NCBI GenBank assembly: GCA_034359265.1
Contig: CP136895.1
Coordinates: forward strand, 44,472,001 to 44,536,000
Direction: 5' to 3'
Length of the DNA stretch: 64,000 nucleotides
DNA from: Canna indica
Lineage: Eukaryota; Streptophyta; Magnoliopsida; Zingiberales; Cannaceae
Part shown: one piece after another, positions 43,731 through 55,189 of the stretch
How positions within the stretch are numbered: the first letter of the stretch is position 1
Layout of the letters: the number at the start of each line of letters is the position of its first letter
Made by a program: the position numbers and the translations under genes
The notes under the pieces: generated by a model
Database searches by the model: none
Seen by the model: the letters and a program-made list of their open reading frames with translations, nothing else
What the model was told of the DNA's origin: nothing

Positions 43731-45263
43731 TGTATACAATATTTTCCAAAGAAGTTTGTAGACAAAAGAATAAAAAATGATGGATAACCAATTTATAGAA
43801 AAAGATATAGTGGTCGAACAATTAAAAATGGGAAGATTAATTTGGACAATCATTTTGTTGTGTCTCATAATAGATACATGTTGTTGAAATATGGTGCACA
43901 CATTAATGTTGAATGGTGCAACCAATCGAGATCAATTAAATATCTTTTCAAATATGTGAATAAATGTCTTGATTGTATCACTGTCACATTTGTTGACTCA
44001 ACCTCATAATCTAAAGTACAAGCTCCTGTTGATGAGATCTAAATATTTTATGATTACCGGTATTATCTCTCCCTGTGAAATAATATGGAGAATTTTTAGA
44101 TTCGACATTCATTACAAATATCCATATGTGCAACGATTGTCTTTCATCTTTCAAATGAACAGACAATAATTTTCAATGATGGCGATCAAATATCTAAAGT
44201 GGCAAATCGACCAACAATTAATGAGTCTCAATTTTTAGCTTGGTTCAAAGCTAACAAATGTTTCCCAGAGGCACGAAGCTTAACGTATGTTGAATTTCCT
44301 TTGTTGTTTGCATAGAAGCAAGATATTGGACGTTGGACTCGAAGAGAGACATACTAATTTTTTTTTGGAAGAATATTCTTTGTTCCCCCTAGGAATAGGT
44401 GAGTTATACTATTTGAGAATTCTACTAAACGTAGTCAGGGGTCCAACGTCTTTCGAGGATATTAGAACAGGCAATGGTAAAGTTTATCCAACTTTTAAAG
44501 ATGCATGCTATAATTTAGGGTTGATTGACGATGACAAAGAATATATAAATGCAATTAAAGAAGCAAGTACATGAGGATCAGGTTTTTCTCTTAGAAAATT
44601 ATTTGCTACATTATTATTATCGAACTCGATGTCTAGAGTAGAATTCGTTTGAGAGGAGGCTTGGAAAGTATTAACTGGAGATATACCTTATTTGATAAAG
44701 CAAGTGTTACAAACGGAATGTATGAAAGCTATATTTTTATTATATATATTTATTGTTTTTTTATAACCAATTAATATATTAAATTTATATATTTTTGAAT
44801 TTCAAATGTTGTCATTATTGATGATGAACTCAAAGATGATTGTTTAAAAAATTTTGATTTAATTATAAAAGGATGTGGCAAAAGTAAGTCGCGCTACAAT
44901 GCCAAAATCATCTCGATCACTTTCCTACGATGCCAAAATCATCTCGATCATCTACAAACATTAACAATCACTTAATTGCTAAGGAGTCGCGCTACAATCG
45001 AAGGAGATTAAGAGAGGAAAATCAAAAATAAGTTCAACACCTAACTTTGGAATCGAGATAAGTTTATGATAAAATATTAGATGTTATTAAAAGAAAAAAG
45101 GGAGGTGTTTTTTTTCTACAGTTATGGTAGAATCGAAAAGGCATTTATTTGGAAAACTCTTGCATCTGCACTTTGATCTGAATGGGAAATTATTTTAACT
45201 ATGCGTCCAATGGAATAACATATGTACTATTACCTGGTGGAAGAACAACGCATTCTCGATTTG
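43731..45263 (+). pseudogene. Helitron Rep/helicase protein, N-terminal half, decayed
   Basis: Recognisable blocks: SHNRYMLLKYGAHINVEW, YLFKYVNKCLDC, FVDSTS, HYKYPYVQRLSF (about 43860-44150), then ESQFLAWFKANKCFPEARSL, LGIGELYYLRILLNVVRG, FEDIRTGNGKVYPTFKDAC and GLIDDDKEYINAIKEAST (44230-44574), typical of plant Helitron helicases. The Walker A position near 45115-45150 reads SYGRIEKAF instead of a GGTGKT-type loop, and stops and frameshifts abound. The frame resumes after the gypsy insertion at 50841. Confidence 0.82.
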
Positions 45264-45268
45264 CGATC

Positions 45269-45865
45269 TGTTATGAATGGGACCCAACCATCTCAAGAGT
45301 TGGCTGAGTCAGCACAACCCAAGAGATGGGGTCAACAATATAAAAGAAGATAAAGATAAGAGCTGAGAAGAAAAATGAAGAGCAAGTCTCAATTACCAAT
45401 TCAAAGTGGCACATATTTCTCTCTTTTGATTAGGTTCATTATTATCAGATTTTTCTACATATATCTCTCTTTTGATTAGATTCATTGTTAGCATATTTTT
45501 CTCTTTTGATTAAGTTGATTAGGAAGCAGTCATAATCCAGATATGTAGGATTGATAATTTCAAATGCATACATGTATTTATTCCATTCATGAAGGGGAAT
45601 AAGACAAGCCTTGATTTACAATTCTTATCTCTTCTCTCTAACTATTGTCTCATCTCTCCCCCTCTCCCTCCCCCTCTCCCTCTCCCTCTCCCTCTCCCTG
45701 TCACTAATCTAGAATTATCCAGATTAAGAAACAAACAACAACATAGGGAAGGAAAGGCACTCAGCTGCTCCTATTCCTATTCTACCAACATCTATCTCTT
45801 CAAACTCCACATCAGAAACTACACATCAAAGGACCTGGACCAGATCACAAGCAAGGCAATCAACA
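45269..45865 (+). repeat. Gypsy 5' LTR
   Basis: 597 bp, TGTTATGAAT...AATCAACA. Contains TATAAAAG near 45341 and a polypyrimidine (CCCTCT)n run at about 45656-45700, one unit longer than in the 3' LTR. Confidence 0.95.
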
Positions 45866-45869
45866 TCTT

Positions 45870-45881
45870 TGGTATCAGAGC
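45870..45881 (+). other. Primer-binding site of the gypsy element
   Basis: TGGTATCAGAGC four bases after the LTR end; initiator tRNA-Met. Confidence 0.93.
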
Positions 45882-45895
45882 AGTCACGATCAACC

Positions 45896-48800
45896 ATGGG
45901 AGAAGAACTACAGCAACAACTCCTTAATTTTTTGAAGGTCATGCAAGAAGATCGTGAGCAGGAGCGTATTGAACGTGCCCAAGAACGTGAACTGTTTGCA
46001 ACCAAACTTGAAGCAATATCCAAAGAGATTTAGGGGGTTCGACTACTCAGTCGTCCTCATGAGGAGTCCGGCAGCAAAGGCACTCGACCACCTCTTCCCA
46101 TGGAGGAGTTGCCAAACCAGCCATGGCTTCCGCTGGACATAAATACTGGTCATTACGTTAGGGGAGAACAACGTCCTAAAGAATCCATCCTTGGACTACC
46201 AGGCCGCAATTATGCAACACCGCCTAGACCCCTATTTGAATTTCCTAGATTTGATGGTACTGGAGATTCCGTTTCTTGGCTATCATATTGCGAATACTAC
46301 TTCCGCCATCATCAAATTCCAGATAGAGAGCGAATTCAAATGGTCGCCTTTAACTTGGAAGGGGAAGCACAAACTTGGTTTCATTATTTTGAAAATCGCC
46401 ACCCTGACATGACGTGGACAACATTTGCAAGGTATTTTTCCATCCGTTTTGGGCCACCAGATCAAGGAGGAGAATTTGGAGATATTACCAAACTCACTCA
46501 AACAAAATCCGTGGCGGACTACCAAAGGGACTTCGAACGATTATTACCTCAAGTTGAGCACTTACCAGAACAGTACTTAACAGCCATGTTTGTAAGCGGA
46601 TTGCAGCAACAAATAAGGGTGCATGTGAAGACTCTCCAAACCACTGATCTCTTACGAGCCATGAGTTTAGCTCGATTGTTTGAACAATAATACCCACCAC
46701 CTAATCAACGAATCCAACGATGGCAACAAAGTCCAGCTCCATTGCCTTCTACACAACCTCCAGCAAGACGATTCCTAGTCCAAACACTATCAAATTCAGA
46801 GATGGCATCAAGACGAGCCCAAGGACTATGCTTTCGCTGTGATGATCGTTGGACACCAGCACACAAATGCAAGAAGTTATTCTCAATTCAGATTGTAGAT
46901 GAGGAAGTGGAGGATGAATAGGGAACAATTAATTCCTAGGAAGATGATGAATCGTCAAAACCTCAACTCTCTTTGATGGCAGTCCAATGTATCCGACAAC
47001 CACAAACCATGAGAGTAATCGGGAGCATTGAACAATGTCCAGTAAGTATACTTATTGATTCAGGAAGCTCTCTTAACTTCATTAGCAGCCACCTCGTCTA
47101 TAAACTACGACTTCCTTTACTTCAAAGATGTGAAATCACAGTGGCTGTAGCCAATGGTTCAAAATTTTGTTGAGTTAAGGTGAAAGGCCCGTCAATACTT
47201 TGGATAAATTCGGAAAGAATAGAGGTTGAATTTTTCATGGTTCCTCTTGGTGGCTTTGATGTGGTCTTGGGAGTTAAATGGTTGCAAACACTCGGACCCA
47301 TACTATGGAATTTTGATACCCTTTCCATGCAATTCACATTGAATGGTAGAAAGGTGCACCTTCAAGGACAAGAACCTCACACTCTCAACAATAGCATACA
47401 CTCACTCGGTCATTCTTCATCCTCTTCACCAGATATCACCGCTATTATACAACAGTATGCTGATGTTTTTGCCGATCCAAAAGGACTGCCACCTGTTCGC
47501 CGCCATGAGCATCAGATTCACCTAAAAGCAGGAACTGAACCTGTAGTAGTTTGTCCATACCGATACCTATTCTTGCAAAAAGAAGAAATTGAAAATCAAT
47601 GTGCAATCATGTTGAAGCAAGGACTGATTCGACATAGCTCATCTCCATACTCTACCCTGGTACTACTTGTCAAGAAGAATGATGGAAGTTGGTGATTTTG
47701 TGTGGACCGTGCTTTGAACGCGGTAACAATAATAGATAAATATCCAATTCCAGTAATTGATGAACTCTTAGATGAGCTCCATGGCTCCGTCTTCTTCACC
47801 AAACTTGACCTAAGAGCCGGCTATCATCAAATCTGAATGCACCCTGACGGCATTGAAAAAATAGCCTTCCGAACTCATCATGGCCATTATGAATTTTTGG
47901 TAATGCCTTTTGGTCTCTCTAATGCACCATCTACTTTTCAAGCATTGATGAACGACATCTTTCGACTATGGCTGCGTCACTTTGTCTTGGTATTCTTTGA
48001 TGACATCCTCATCTACAGTCGGACTTGGAAGGATCACATCAACCATCTTACCCAAGTCTTTGATCTCCTTCGTCAACAACAACTCTTTGTAAAGCGATCC
48101 AAATGCATATTTGCTTCAACCTCTGTTAACTATCTTGGTCATGTCATCTCCAAAGAAGGTGTTGCTACTGACCCTCTTAAACAACAAGCAGTGAAGGATT
48201 GGCCAATTCCATAAATTGTTCAGGAACTTCGCAGCTTCCTAGGTTTAGTAGGGTACTACAGAAAATTCATCAAGGATTATGGAACAATTGCAGCCCCTCT
48301 AACAGCTCTACTAAAGAAGAACTCCTTTGCATGGAACGAACCAGCAGCAGAAGCATTCAAAAAGCTCAAAATATCCCTGACAACTGCACCAATTTTAGCA
48401 CTTCCTAATTTCTCACAAACATTTGTTATTGAGTGTGATGCAGCAGAGCAAGGAATAGGTGCTGTGCTTCAACAAGAAAGACGACCAATTGCCTATTATA
48501 GTCGTCCCTTAGCCAACAAGCACAGACATCTTCCAGCATATGAAAAGGAGCTTATCGGTTTGGCTAAAGCCATTCTACATTGGAGACCATACTTATGGGG
48601 TGTCAAATTCATTGTAAGAACAGATCATTATTCTCTTAAATTCTTACTTGATCAAAAATTTATCACAGGACCCCAACAACACTGGGTTTCCAAGCTGCTC
48701 GGGTATGATTTTTCCATTGACTACAAGGCGGGCAAATTCAATCGGGCTGCAGATGCATCATCTCGAATAGGAACTACAGAACCTCAATTGCCAACCATTT

Positions 48801-50206
48801 CTGCACCATTGCCCTCCGTCATTCAAGAACTCCAGCAAGAAACAACAACAAATGCAACTATGCAAACAAAAATCCAGGAAACTATAGCAGTACCTAAACC
48901 ATCCTTGTGGACTTTGGAAAATGGTCTCTTTTGTTTCCGAGGTCGCATTTATCTCTCTCCAGAATCCACACTTTGTAACAAGATTATAGAAGCTTTTCAC
49001 AATGCAACACACGAAGGATATCAACGGACTCTTCAACGTTTACGGGCTAAGTTTTATTGGTCAGGTATGTGAAAAGCTGTACTCAATTTTGTAGCAGCTT
49101 GTAACATTTGCCAACTCCACAAATCAGATCATCTCAAACCAACTGGGCTTTTACAACACTTGCCAATTCCAAATCAAATATAGGCAGATGTAACTATGGA
49201 CTTCATTGACAACCTTCCAAAATCACATGACAAGACAGTAATCATGGTAGTTGTCGATCGTCTCTCAAAATATGGACATTTCATCCCGCTCACACATCCT
49301 TACACCACGGTGATAGTGGCTCGCTCCTTCTTTGAAAATATAGTGAAACTACATGGAATCCCAGAGTCAATAGTGAGTGATCGCGACCCAATTTTTACTA
49401 GTTCTTTTTGGAAAGAATTGTTCAAACTTAATGGTGTCAAACTATGCTTTTCTTCGGCCTATCATCCTCAATCCGACGGGCAAACAGAGGTAGTGAATAG
49501 AGGTCTTCAAATTTACTTGCGTTGCTTTACAAGTGACAAACCGACCAGCTGGGTTCAATGGCTATCATGGGCAGAATACTATTACAACACAGCATACCAC
49601 TCAACACTCAAAATTGCACCATTCCAAGCCGTTTATGGGAGGCCACCTCCTCGCTTAATTCCTTTCACCGCCGGCTCAGCTCGCCTGCAAGCTGTTGATC
49701 TTGAACTTAACAATAGAGATCAAACCATAAACTTGTTGCACAATAGGTTATTAAATGCCCAGCAACACATGAAAGCTTCCTATGATCATAGGCACCGAGA
49801 AGTACAATTTCAAGAAGGTGATTGGGTTCTACTACAGTTGCACCCATATCGTCAAATTTCCATAGCAAGACGACGCTCCCAAAGGCTCACCCCAAAGTTC
49901 TATGGTCCCTTCAAATTTATCAAACGCATTGGCCAAGTGGCATACAAGCTACAACTACCTCAATCACCAAAACTATACTCTGTGTTCCATGTCTCTTATT
50001 TGAAGAGATACAAAGAAGGTTCTTTTCCCATTGAACTAGTTTTACCCCCACCAACAAATGAAAGCTTCACTCCATTTCCTCAAACAATCCTGGATACAAG
50101 ACAGAACTCCAATGACACAAAACTACTCATTCACTGGCAGGGGCTATCACCAGCAGAAGCATCTTGGGAATGACTCAATGACTTCACTTTAAGGTTTCCC
50201 ACCTTC
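45896..50206 (+). pseudogene. Gypsy gag-pol polyprotein with 11 in-frame stops
   Basis: From ATG 45896 the single frame reads: coiled Gag N-terminus; capsid (PRFDGTGDSVSWLSYCEYYF ... EAQTWFHYF); knuckle CFRCDDRWTPAHKC near 46830; protease ILIDSGSSLNFIS near 47050; RT with [27 protein letters not shown] and the catalytic FFDDILIYS near 47995-48020; RNase H (ECDAAEQGIGAVLQ ... RTDHYSLKFLL); integrase zinc region (CNICQLHK), core (VVVDRLSKYGHFIPLTHPY, HPQSDGQTEVVNRGLQ) and a chromodomain end (LLIHWQGLSPAEASWE). Stops start at 46031, 46688, 46919, 46937, 47171, 47693, 47834, 48212, 49070, 49181 and 50171. A tyrosine codon also seems lost in CVDRALNAV. Chromodomains target integration to modified histones. 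Confidence 0.93.
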
Positions 50207-50244
50207 GAGCTTGGGGACAAGCTCCTTTCCAAGGGGGGAGGTAC

Positions 50245-50835
50245 TGTTATGAATGTGACCCAACCATCTCAAGAGATGGTTGAGTCAGCACAGCCCAAGA
50301 GATGGGGCCAACAATATAAAAGAAGATAAAGATAAGAGCTGAGAAGAAAAATGAAGAGCAAGTCTCAATTACCAATTCAAAGTGGCACATATTTCTCTCT
50401 TTTGATTAGGTTCATTATTATTAGATTTTTCTACATATATCTCTCTTTTGATTAGGTTCATTGTTAGCATATTTTTCTCTTTTGATTAAGTTGATTAGGA
50501 AGCAGTCATAATCCAGATAAGTAGGATTGACAATTTCAAATGCATACATGTATTTATTCCATTCATGAAGGGGAATAAGACAAGCCTTGATTTATAATTC
50601 TTATCTCTTCTCTCTAACTATTGTCTCATCTCTCTCTCTATCCCTCCCCCTCTCCCTCTCCCTCTCCCTATCACTAATATGGAATTATCCAGATTAAGAA
50701 ACAAACAGCAACATAGGGAAGGAAAGGCACTCAGCCGCTCCTATTCCTATTCTACCAACATCTACCTCTTCAAACTCCACATCAGAAACTACACGTCAAA
50801 GGCCCTGGACCAGATCACAAGCAAGACAATCAACA
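50245..50835 (+). repeat. Gypsy 3' LTR
   Basis: 591 bp, TGTTATGAATG...AATCAACA, partner of 45269-45865; followed by CGATC. Confidence 0.95.
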
Positions 50836-50840
50836 CGATC

Positions 50841-52110
50841 CCTCTTAATCTGGATGAGGATTTTACTTGCAATATTAAACAAGGTTCTCCATTGGCTGAT
50901 TTATTAGTGAGAACAAGTTCAATTATTTGGGATGAAGCTCCAATGATGAATAGGTATTATTCAGTTATATATTTAATTTATATATTTATTAAATTTCATT
51001 AAATACAAATCTAATAGTCTAATTCTCTTAATTTTAGATATTATTTTGATGCGTTTGATAGAACATTGCGTGATGTTTTGCATTTTAAAAATCCAAACAA
51101 CAATGGTCATCCTTTTGGAGGTAAGATTGTAGTATTTGGTGGAGACTTTAGACAAATTTTACCTGTCATTCCTAAGGAAAGCAGACAAGATATTATTAAT
51201 GCAGCACTTAATTCGTCTTACTTATAAGACGATTGTGAAGTTTTGAAGCTAACGAAAAATATGCGTCTCACTATAAATAACTCCGATGATAATACAAATG
51301 ATTTGAAAAGTTTTTCGGATTGTATATTATCGATCGTTGATGGAAAGATAGGTGATCATGGTGATAGTTATGGGGTGGTCCGAATTCCAAATGATAACTT
51401 GATTTTGGATGCAAGTGACCCTGTTACTGCGATTGTTGATACAATTTATCTTGAGCTTATAACAAATATCAATAGTTTATAATATTTGCAACAAAGAGTT
51501 ATACTAGCTCTCACTCTGAATGTGGTTGAGATGATTAATGATTATATGATTTCTCTAAATAAAAAAGAGTCAACGATATTTTTGAGCTCAGATAGCACAT
51601 GCTTATCAGATTCTAGAGGGAGTTTGTTGAATCAGATCCACACACCAGACTTCATGAATTGCATCAAATGTTCTGGTGTTTCTAATCATTATTAATTTGA
51701 CATTAAAAGTTAGGATTCCTATTATTTTGCTAAGAAATATCGATCCACCTACTAAATTATATAATGGAAGACGATTGATGTTAACAAGACTTGGGAACCG
51801 AGTCATTGAAGCCAAGATTATTTCTGAAACTAATAGCGGAGAAAAGATATTCATTCCACGTATGTCATTGACACCATCAGATCCAAGACTGCCAGTTAAA
51901 TTTCAAAGGAGACAATTTTCTATTATAATTTCTTATGCGATGATTATCAATAAAAGTTAGGGTCAATCACTTTCAAATGTCGGTATTTTTCTTTAAAAAT
52001 TTGTCTTCACTCATGGGCAACTTTATTTCGCAGTGTCTAGGATGACCAATAGGAAATGTTTAAATATTTTGATTTGTAATTCAAAAGGTATATTGAAAAA
52101 AAAACTATAA
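50841..52110 (+). pseudogene. Helitron 1 helicase, C-terminal half, decayed
   Basis: PIF1-type helicase motifs: CNIKQGSPLADLLVRTSSII then WDEAPMM (Walker B), an apparent 86-bp GT-AG intron (about 50954-51039), then FDAFDRTLRDVLHF, GGKIVVFGGDFRQILPVIPK, LKLTKNMRL and late motifs near 51760-52070 (LTRLGNRVIEAKII, YAMIINKS, VSRMTN). Stops and a short frameshifted part occur. Helitron helicases unwind DNA during rolling-circle transposition. Confidence 0.85.
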
Positions 52111-52253
52111 ATGTTGTATACTAAGAAGTTTTTCGTAATTGATAAAATATTCATTTTTATATTATGTTATTTGTGATTTATGCATAATATTATTTTTCAA
52201 ATATTGATATATATTAATAGCAAATTTATTTGATCTAATGTGAATTAAGATCG

Positions 52254-52280
52254 CCGCGCATCACGCGGGTCTTATACTAG
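52254..52280 (+). other. Helitron 3' terminus: hairpin plus CTAG
   Basis: 5-bp GC stem CCGCG/CGCGG with loop CATCA, a short spacer, then TATACTAG before T, the canonical Helitron termination signal. Confidence 0.88.
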
Positions 52281-52299
52281 TATATATAAAAGAAAGCAC

Positions 52300-53028
52300 T
52301 CTAGCATTTTTATCATGCCAAGTGTCATGATAAGAACTATGTCAAGTGACAATTTATACTCTTCATATTTAGCAATACAAAAATATTAAATAGTGCATTA
52401 GTAACAAGCTCATATATTTCCTTAGGTAGTGAGATGATAAAATTTAATTAAATCACATTTAATTAAAGCAAAGGGAAAAAGAGGGTATTTATTTAAAATG
52501 GAGAAATGATTTATTTTCTAAAAAAATAAAAATAAATTCAAAAATAGCAGTATTAAGAATAAATTGTTCAAAAATTAAATATCAAAAGAGATATTAAAAT
52601 TTAAAAAACAACTGTATGGAGCAATTAATAAAGCTGATAAAAATATTATTTTATTTTGATCCGGTTACATATAGTAACATTTAGTTCAGTAAATTATGTA
52701 CATTTAGTAACTTTTTAATAAATTATGATAAAAATATTATTTTTTTAAAATATGATTACATATAGTAATAAATACTTAAAACATATATTAATCATAAAAA
52801 TAAATTCCCAACTACGCATATAGCAACTAAGCATAAAAAATTAGATTTATTATATAATTAAATTTATAACATTACTTATGTTGTATTTTTTATATCAAAA
52901 TTAAATTTGATTTAAAATTATGTTATTTTATAAAAATAAGAAATATTTAATTATGAAAAATTTATTGTTATACACCATCAAACCTGAATATATTTTAGCT
53001 TCTCCTTATTCATAATATATCTTATGAT
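52300..53028. other. AT-rich Helitron 5' non-coding region
   Basis: No ORF or RNA gene. Very AT-rich with repeated CATATAGTAACA/ACATATAGTAAT text near 52670-52770. Confidence 0.55.
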
Positions 53029-53033
53029 GACAT

Positions 53034-54497
53034 TGTTGTGTGAAATCCGACACTAAAAGGGGGGGTTGAATAGTATTTGTCTCATTTTCTTATATTTTCT
53101 TCTTACTCAATTTTAGTTTTACTTAAGTGCAATTGTTTCTTAATGGTAAATGTGATCAAATATAAATAGCTATGATAGACAAGCAAGTAAGCAATGCAGA
53201 TAAGAGTAATTATAGTGGTTCGGCCAGCTGCCTACTCCACTACCTTGGCTCCTCACCAAAGTTTTCTAACCACTACTTTATAGAGTTTGTGTTTTTCTTT
53301 GAATACAATGAGGACACTCTTCTCACCACTCTGGGAACCCCTCAATCCTATTCACCTAGACAAAACACAATCCTATAAAATTATCCCTAAGTGTTTCCTA
53401 GCACACCTAGCAACTATCTCAAATGGAAAACAAGTTTACAATAAACGTCAAATACAAAGGAAAGAGCTTAAGAAAGTAAAATGAACCAAGGCTCCTTTCC
53501 ACCGCCTTCACGTCTCCAACTTGCAGGAAGATGACTCTTTGTGTTGCAGCAAGATTGAAGGAAGTAGGGAAGCAACGCTCGAAATGAGTTGTCGATGGAA
53601 GCAGAGGGCGCACACGAATTCACTCTTAATGAAGGCTCAAAAACTTCTTTAATTGCTCAATAAAAGTTCTAAGAAGAAGTAAAGAAGTTAGGTGAGAGGT
53701 ATTTATAACCCCTCACTTGAACGATCCGTTCAATGGGTAAAAAAATAGCCGTTGAAGCCGTTCAGTTGTTGGCCAATCGATCGATCGATCGACCGACTGA
53801 TCGACCGCTGGTTGTATGAGAGAGCTCAGTCGACCGACGGGTCAACCGACTAACGGAAAACTATCAATCCTACATTCGGTTGACCAGTTGGTCGACCGAA
53901 TTAATGGAGCCAGGGCCACACGATAAGCGATCTCCAATCTGGTCGACCGAGTGATCGACCGGTGACCATTCTGCCCATTTTTTGCTTCGGTCGGTCGATC
54001 GACGCAGCCTTGCGCAGATTGCTTCACCAACTTCGATCGACCGACTGGTCGACCGAATGGCTACTGCCAATTTTTTTTACCATCATTCATCATTCGATCG
54101 ACCGAATAGGCTGCTTGGCAGACTACTCCCTTGTTCGGTCGACCGACCGGTCAACCGAACTCAGGCTGAGGCTGACTTCTTCTTGGATTTTTTACATGCC
54201 TTTTTTTATGGGTTTAGTTATCAAGTTTCAACTTGGATAACTTAATTTACAATTTTGGCTTGGGATAAACTTATCCTAGGGGTATATTACATGAATTCTA
54301 CTTGATCTAAGCTCGAGCCTTTCTTCAACGTTTTCTTCTTCCATTCCTTTGATGATCTTTTATTTCGTCTAGTTTGAACGGACTTGGCATGCTTATCGCA
54401 ACCTCAACCTGAACTCAAAACTTTACACTTGGATTAAATACATGTTTGTTATCATCAAAATAAAGATCGAGACTTAAGAGAGATCCTTAAGCCAACA
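53034..54497 (-). repeat. Divergent Sirevirus-type solo LTR
   Basis: TGTTGTGTGAAATCC...CTTAAGCCAACA, flanks GACAT and TACAT (four of five). Much of its sequence differs from the other Sirevirus LTRs, but the layout is the same: minus-strand TATA at 53700-53707, a CpG palindrome cluster 53766-54150, the conserved GTGGTTCGGCC block near 53216 and GTTTGTTATCATCAAAAT near 54444. Confidence 0.82.
53766..54150 (-). promoter_or_regulatory. CpG palindrome cluster in the divergent LTR
   Basis: About ten GATCGACCGA / TCGGTCGACC-type palindromic words over 385 bp, starting about 58 bp upstream of TATA. Longest such cluster in the window. Confidence 0.7.
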
Positions 54498-54752
54498 TAC
54501 ATGATTAAATTATTTTAGAAATATGTTATTTTATAGAAAATACAAATAAATTAATCATGTTTCTCTTTATTAGATTTATTAAAATGTGTAATATTTTATT
54601 TTATTATTTTTAATGTCTACACAATATATCTTAGAAAATACTAATAAATTATCAAACAAATCTATTTTTTAAAAATATTATTAAAATATCATAAAAATAT
54701 TATTTCATCAAAATACGGATCGTAAAAAATACGACTATGTATATATATATAT

Positions 54753-54832
54753 TTACAAAGATAGAAAGTCACAATAGGTGATCATACTAGGATTTGAATA
54801 TCAAACCTCTAGGAAACATACAAGATGTTGTC
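54753..54832 (-). mobile_element. 5'-truncated SINE copy
   Basis: Shares GTGACTTTCTATCTTTGT, CTAGTATG[G/A]TCA and CCTAGAG with the SINE at 19881-19983 but lacks a clean A box. Both flanks are TA-rich (TATATATAT), so the target duplication cannot be distinguished from simple repeat. Confidence 0.7.
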
Positions 54833-55189
54833 TATATATATCATAGATAATATATACCTTATGAAAATATTATTAAACTGTCATAAAATTATTATTTTAT
54901 AAAAATATGAAATAATTATTTATTTATCTATTTATTGTATTATTTAATTTGTTTTAAATTTTAGTTAAATATTTGTTAATATATACACAATATATAGTTG
55001 TAGATGTTGCATATCAAATTCCAATATCTCGTCTCTTTAACTCTATATCTGTCTCTATATATCCTATTTTTTAAAATTCTCTCATAAAAATTCCAAATAA
55101 CATTGAAAGTGGAGAGGTAGCATACCAAGGGCAGTCCTAGAGGAATTTGGAGAAGAAAAAAAAAAATTTAAAAATCACCAAAAGGGTCA

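Larger units (their letters stand above)
45269..50835 (+). mobile_element. Ty3/gypsy chromovirus-type element, complete but dead
   Basis: LTRs 45269-45865 and 50245-50835, perfect CGATC duplications (45264-45268, 50836-50840), tRNA-Met primer site 45870-45881 and polypurine tract AAGGGGGGAGG at 50231-50241. By eye the LTRs differ at about 22 of 591 aligned positions (3.7%) plus a 6-bp repeat-unit indel, giving roughly 1.4-2.7 My at 1.3-0.7e-8 per site per year. One frame spans gag to chromodomain with 11 stops but no frameshift. Size, order and the C-terminal chromodomain suggest a Reina-like chromovirus. It split the Helitron helicase. Confidence 0.95.
43021..52280 (+). mobile_element. Helitron 1, truncated interior, split by a gypsy element
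   Basis: The right end is typical of Helitrons: hairpin CCGCG-CATCA-CGCGG (52254-52268), then GTCTTATACTAG, ending in CTAG before T. The left end is placed near 43021 because CATATATATGAGAAAGGACT and the following CATGCCAAGTGTCGTGATA resemble the start of the second Helitron at 52281. About 3.7 kb without the gypsy insertion. It encodes only decayed helicase and part of the region between Rep and helicase; the HUH Rep motifs were not found. Confidence 0.75.

Noticed and set aside
53250..53265. CACTACC word as a possible left CACTA terminus
   Set aside because: It is part of the conserved LTR phrase CTACTCCACTACCT seen in all Sirevirus LTRs here.
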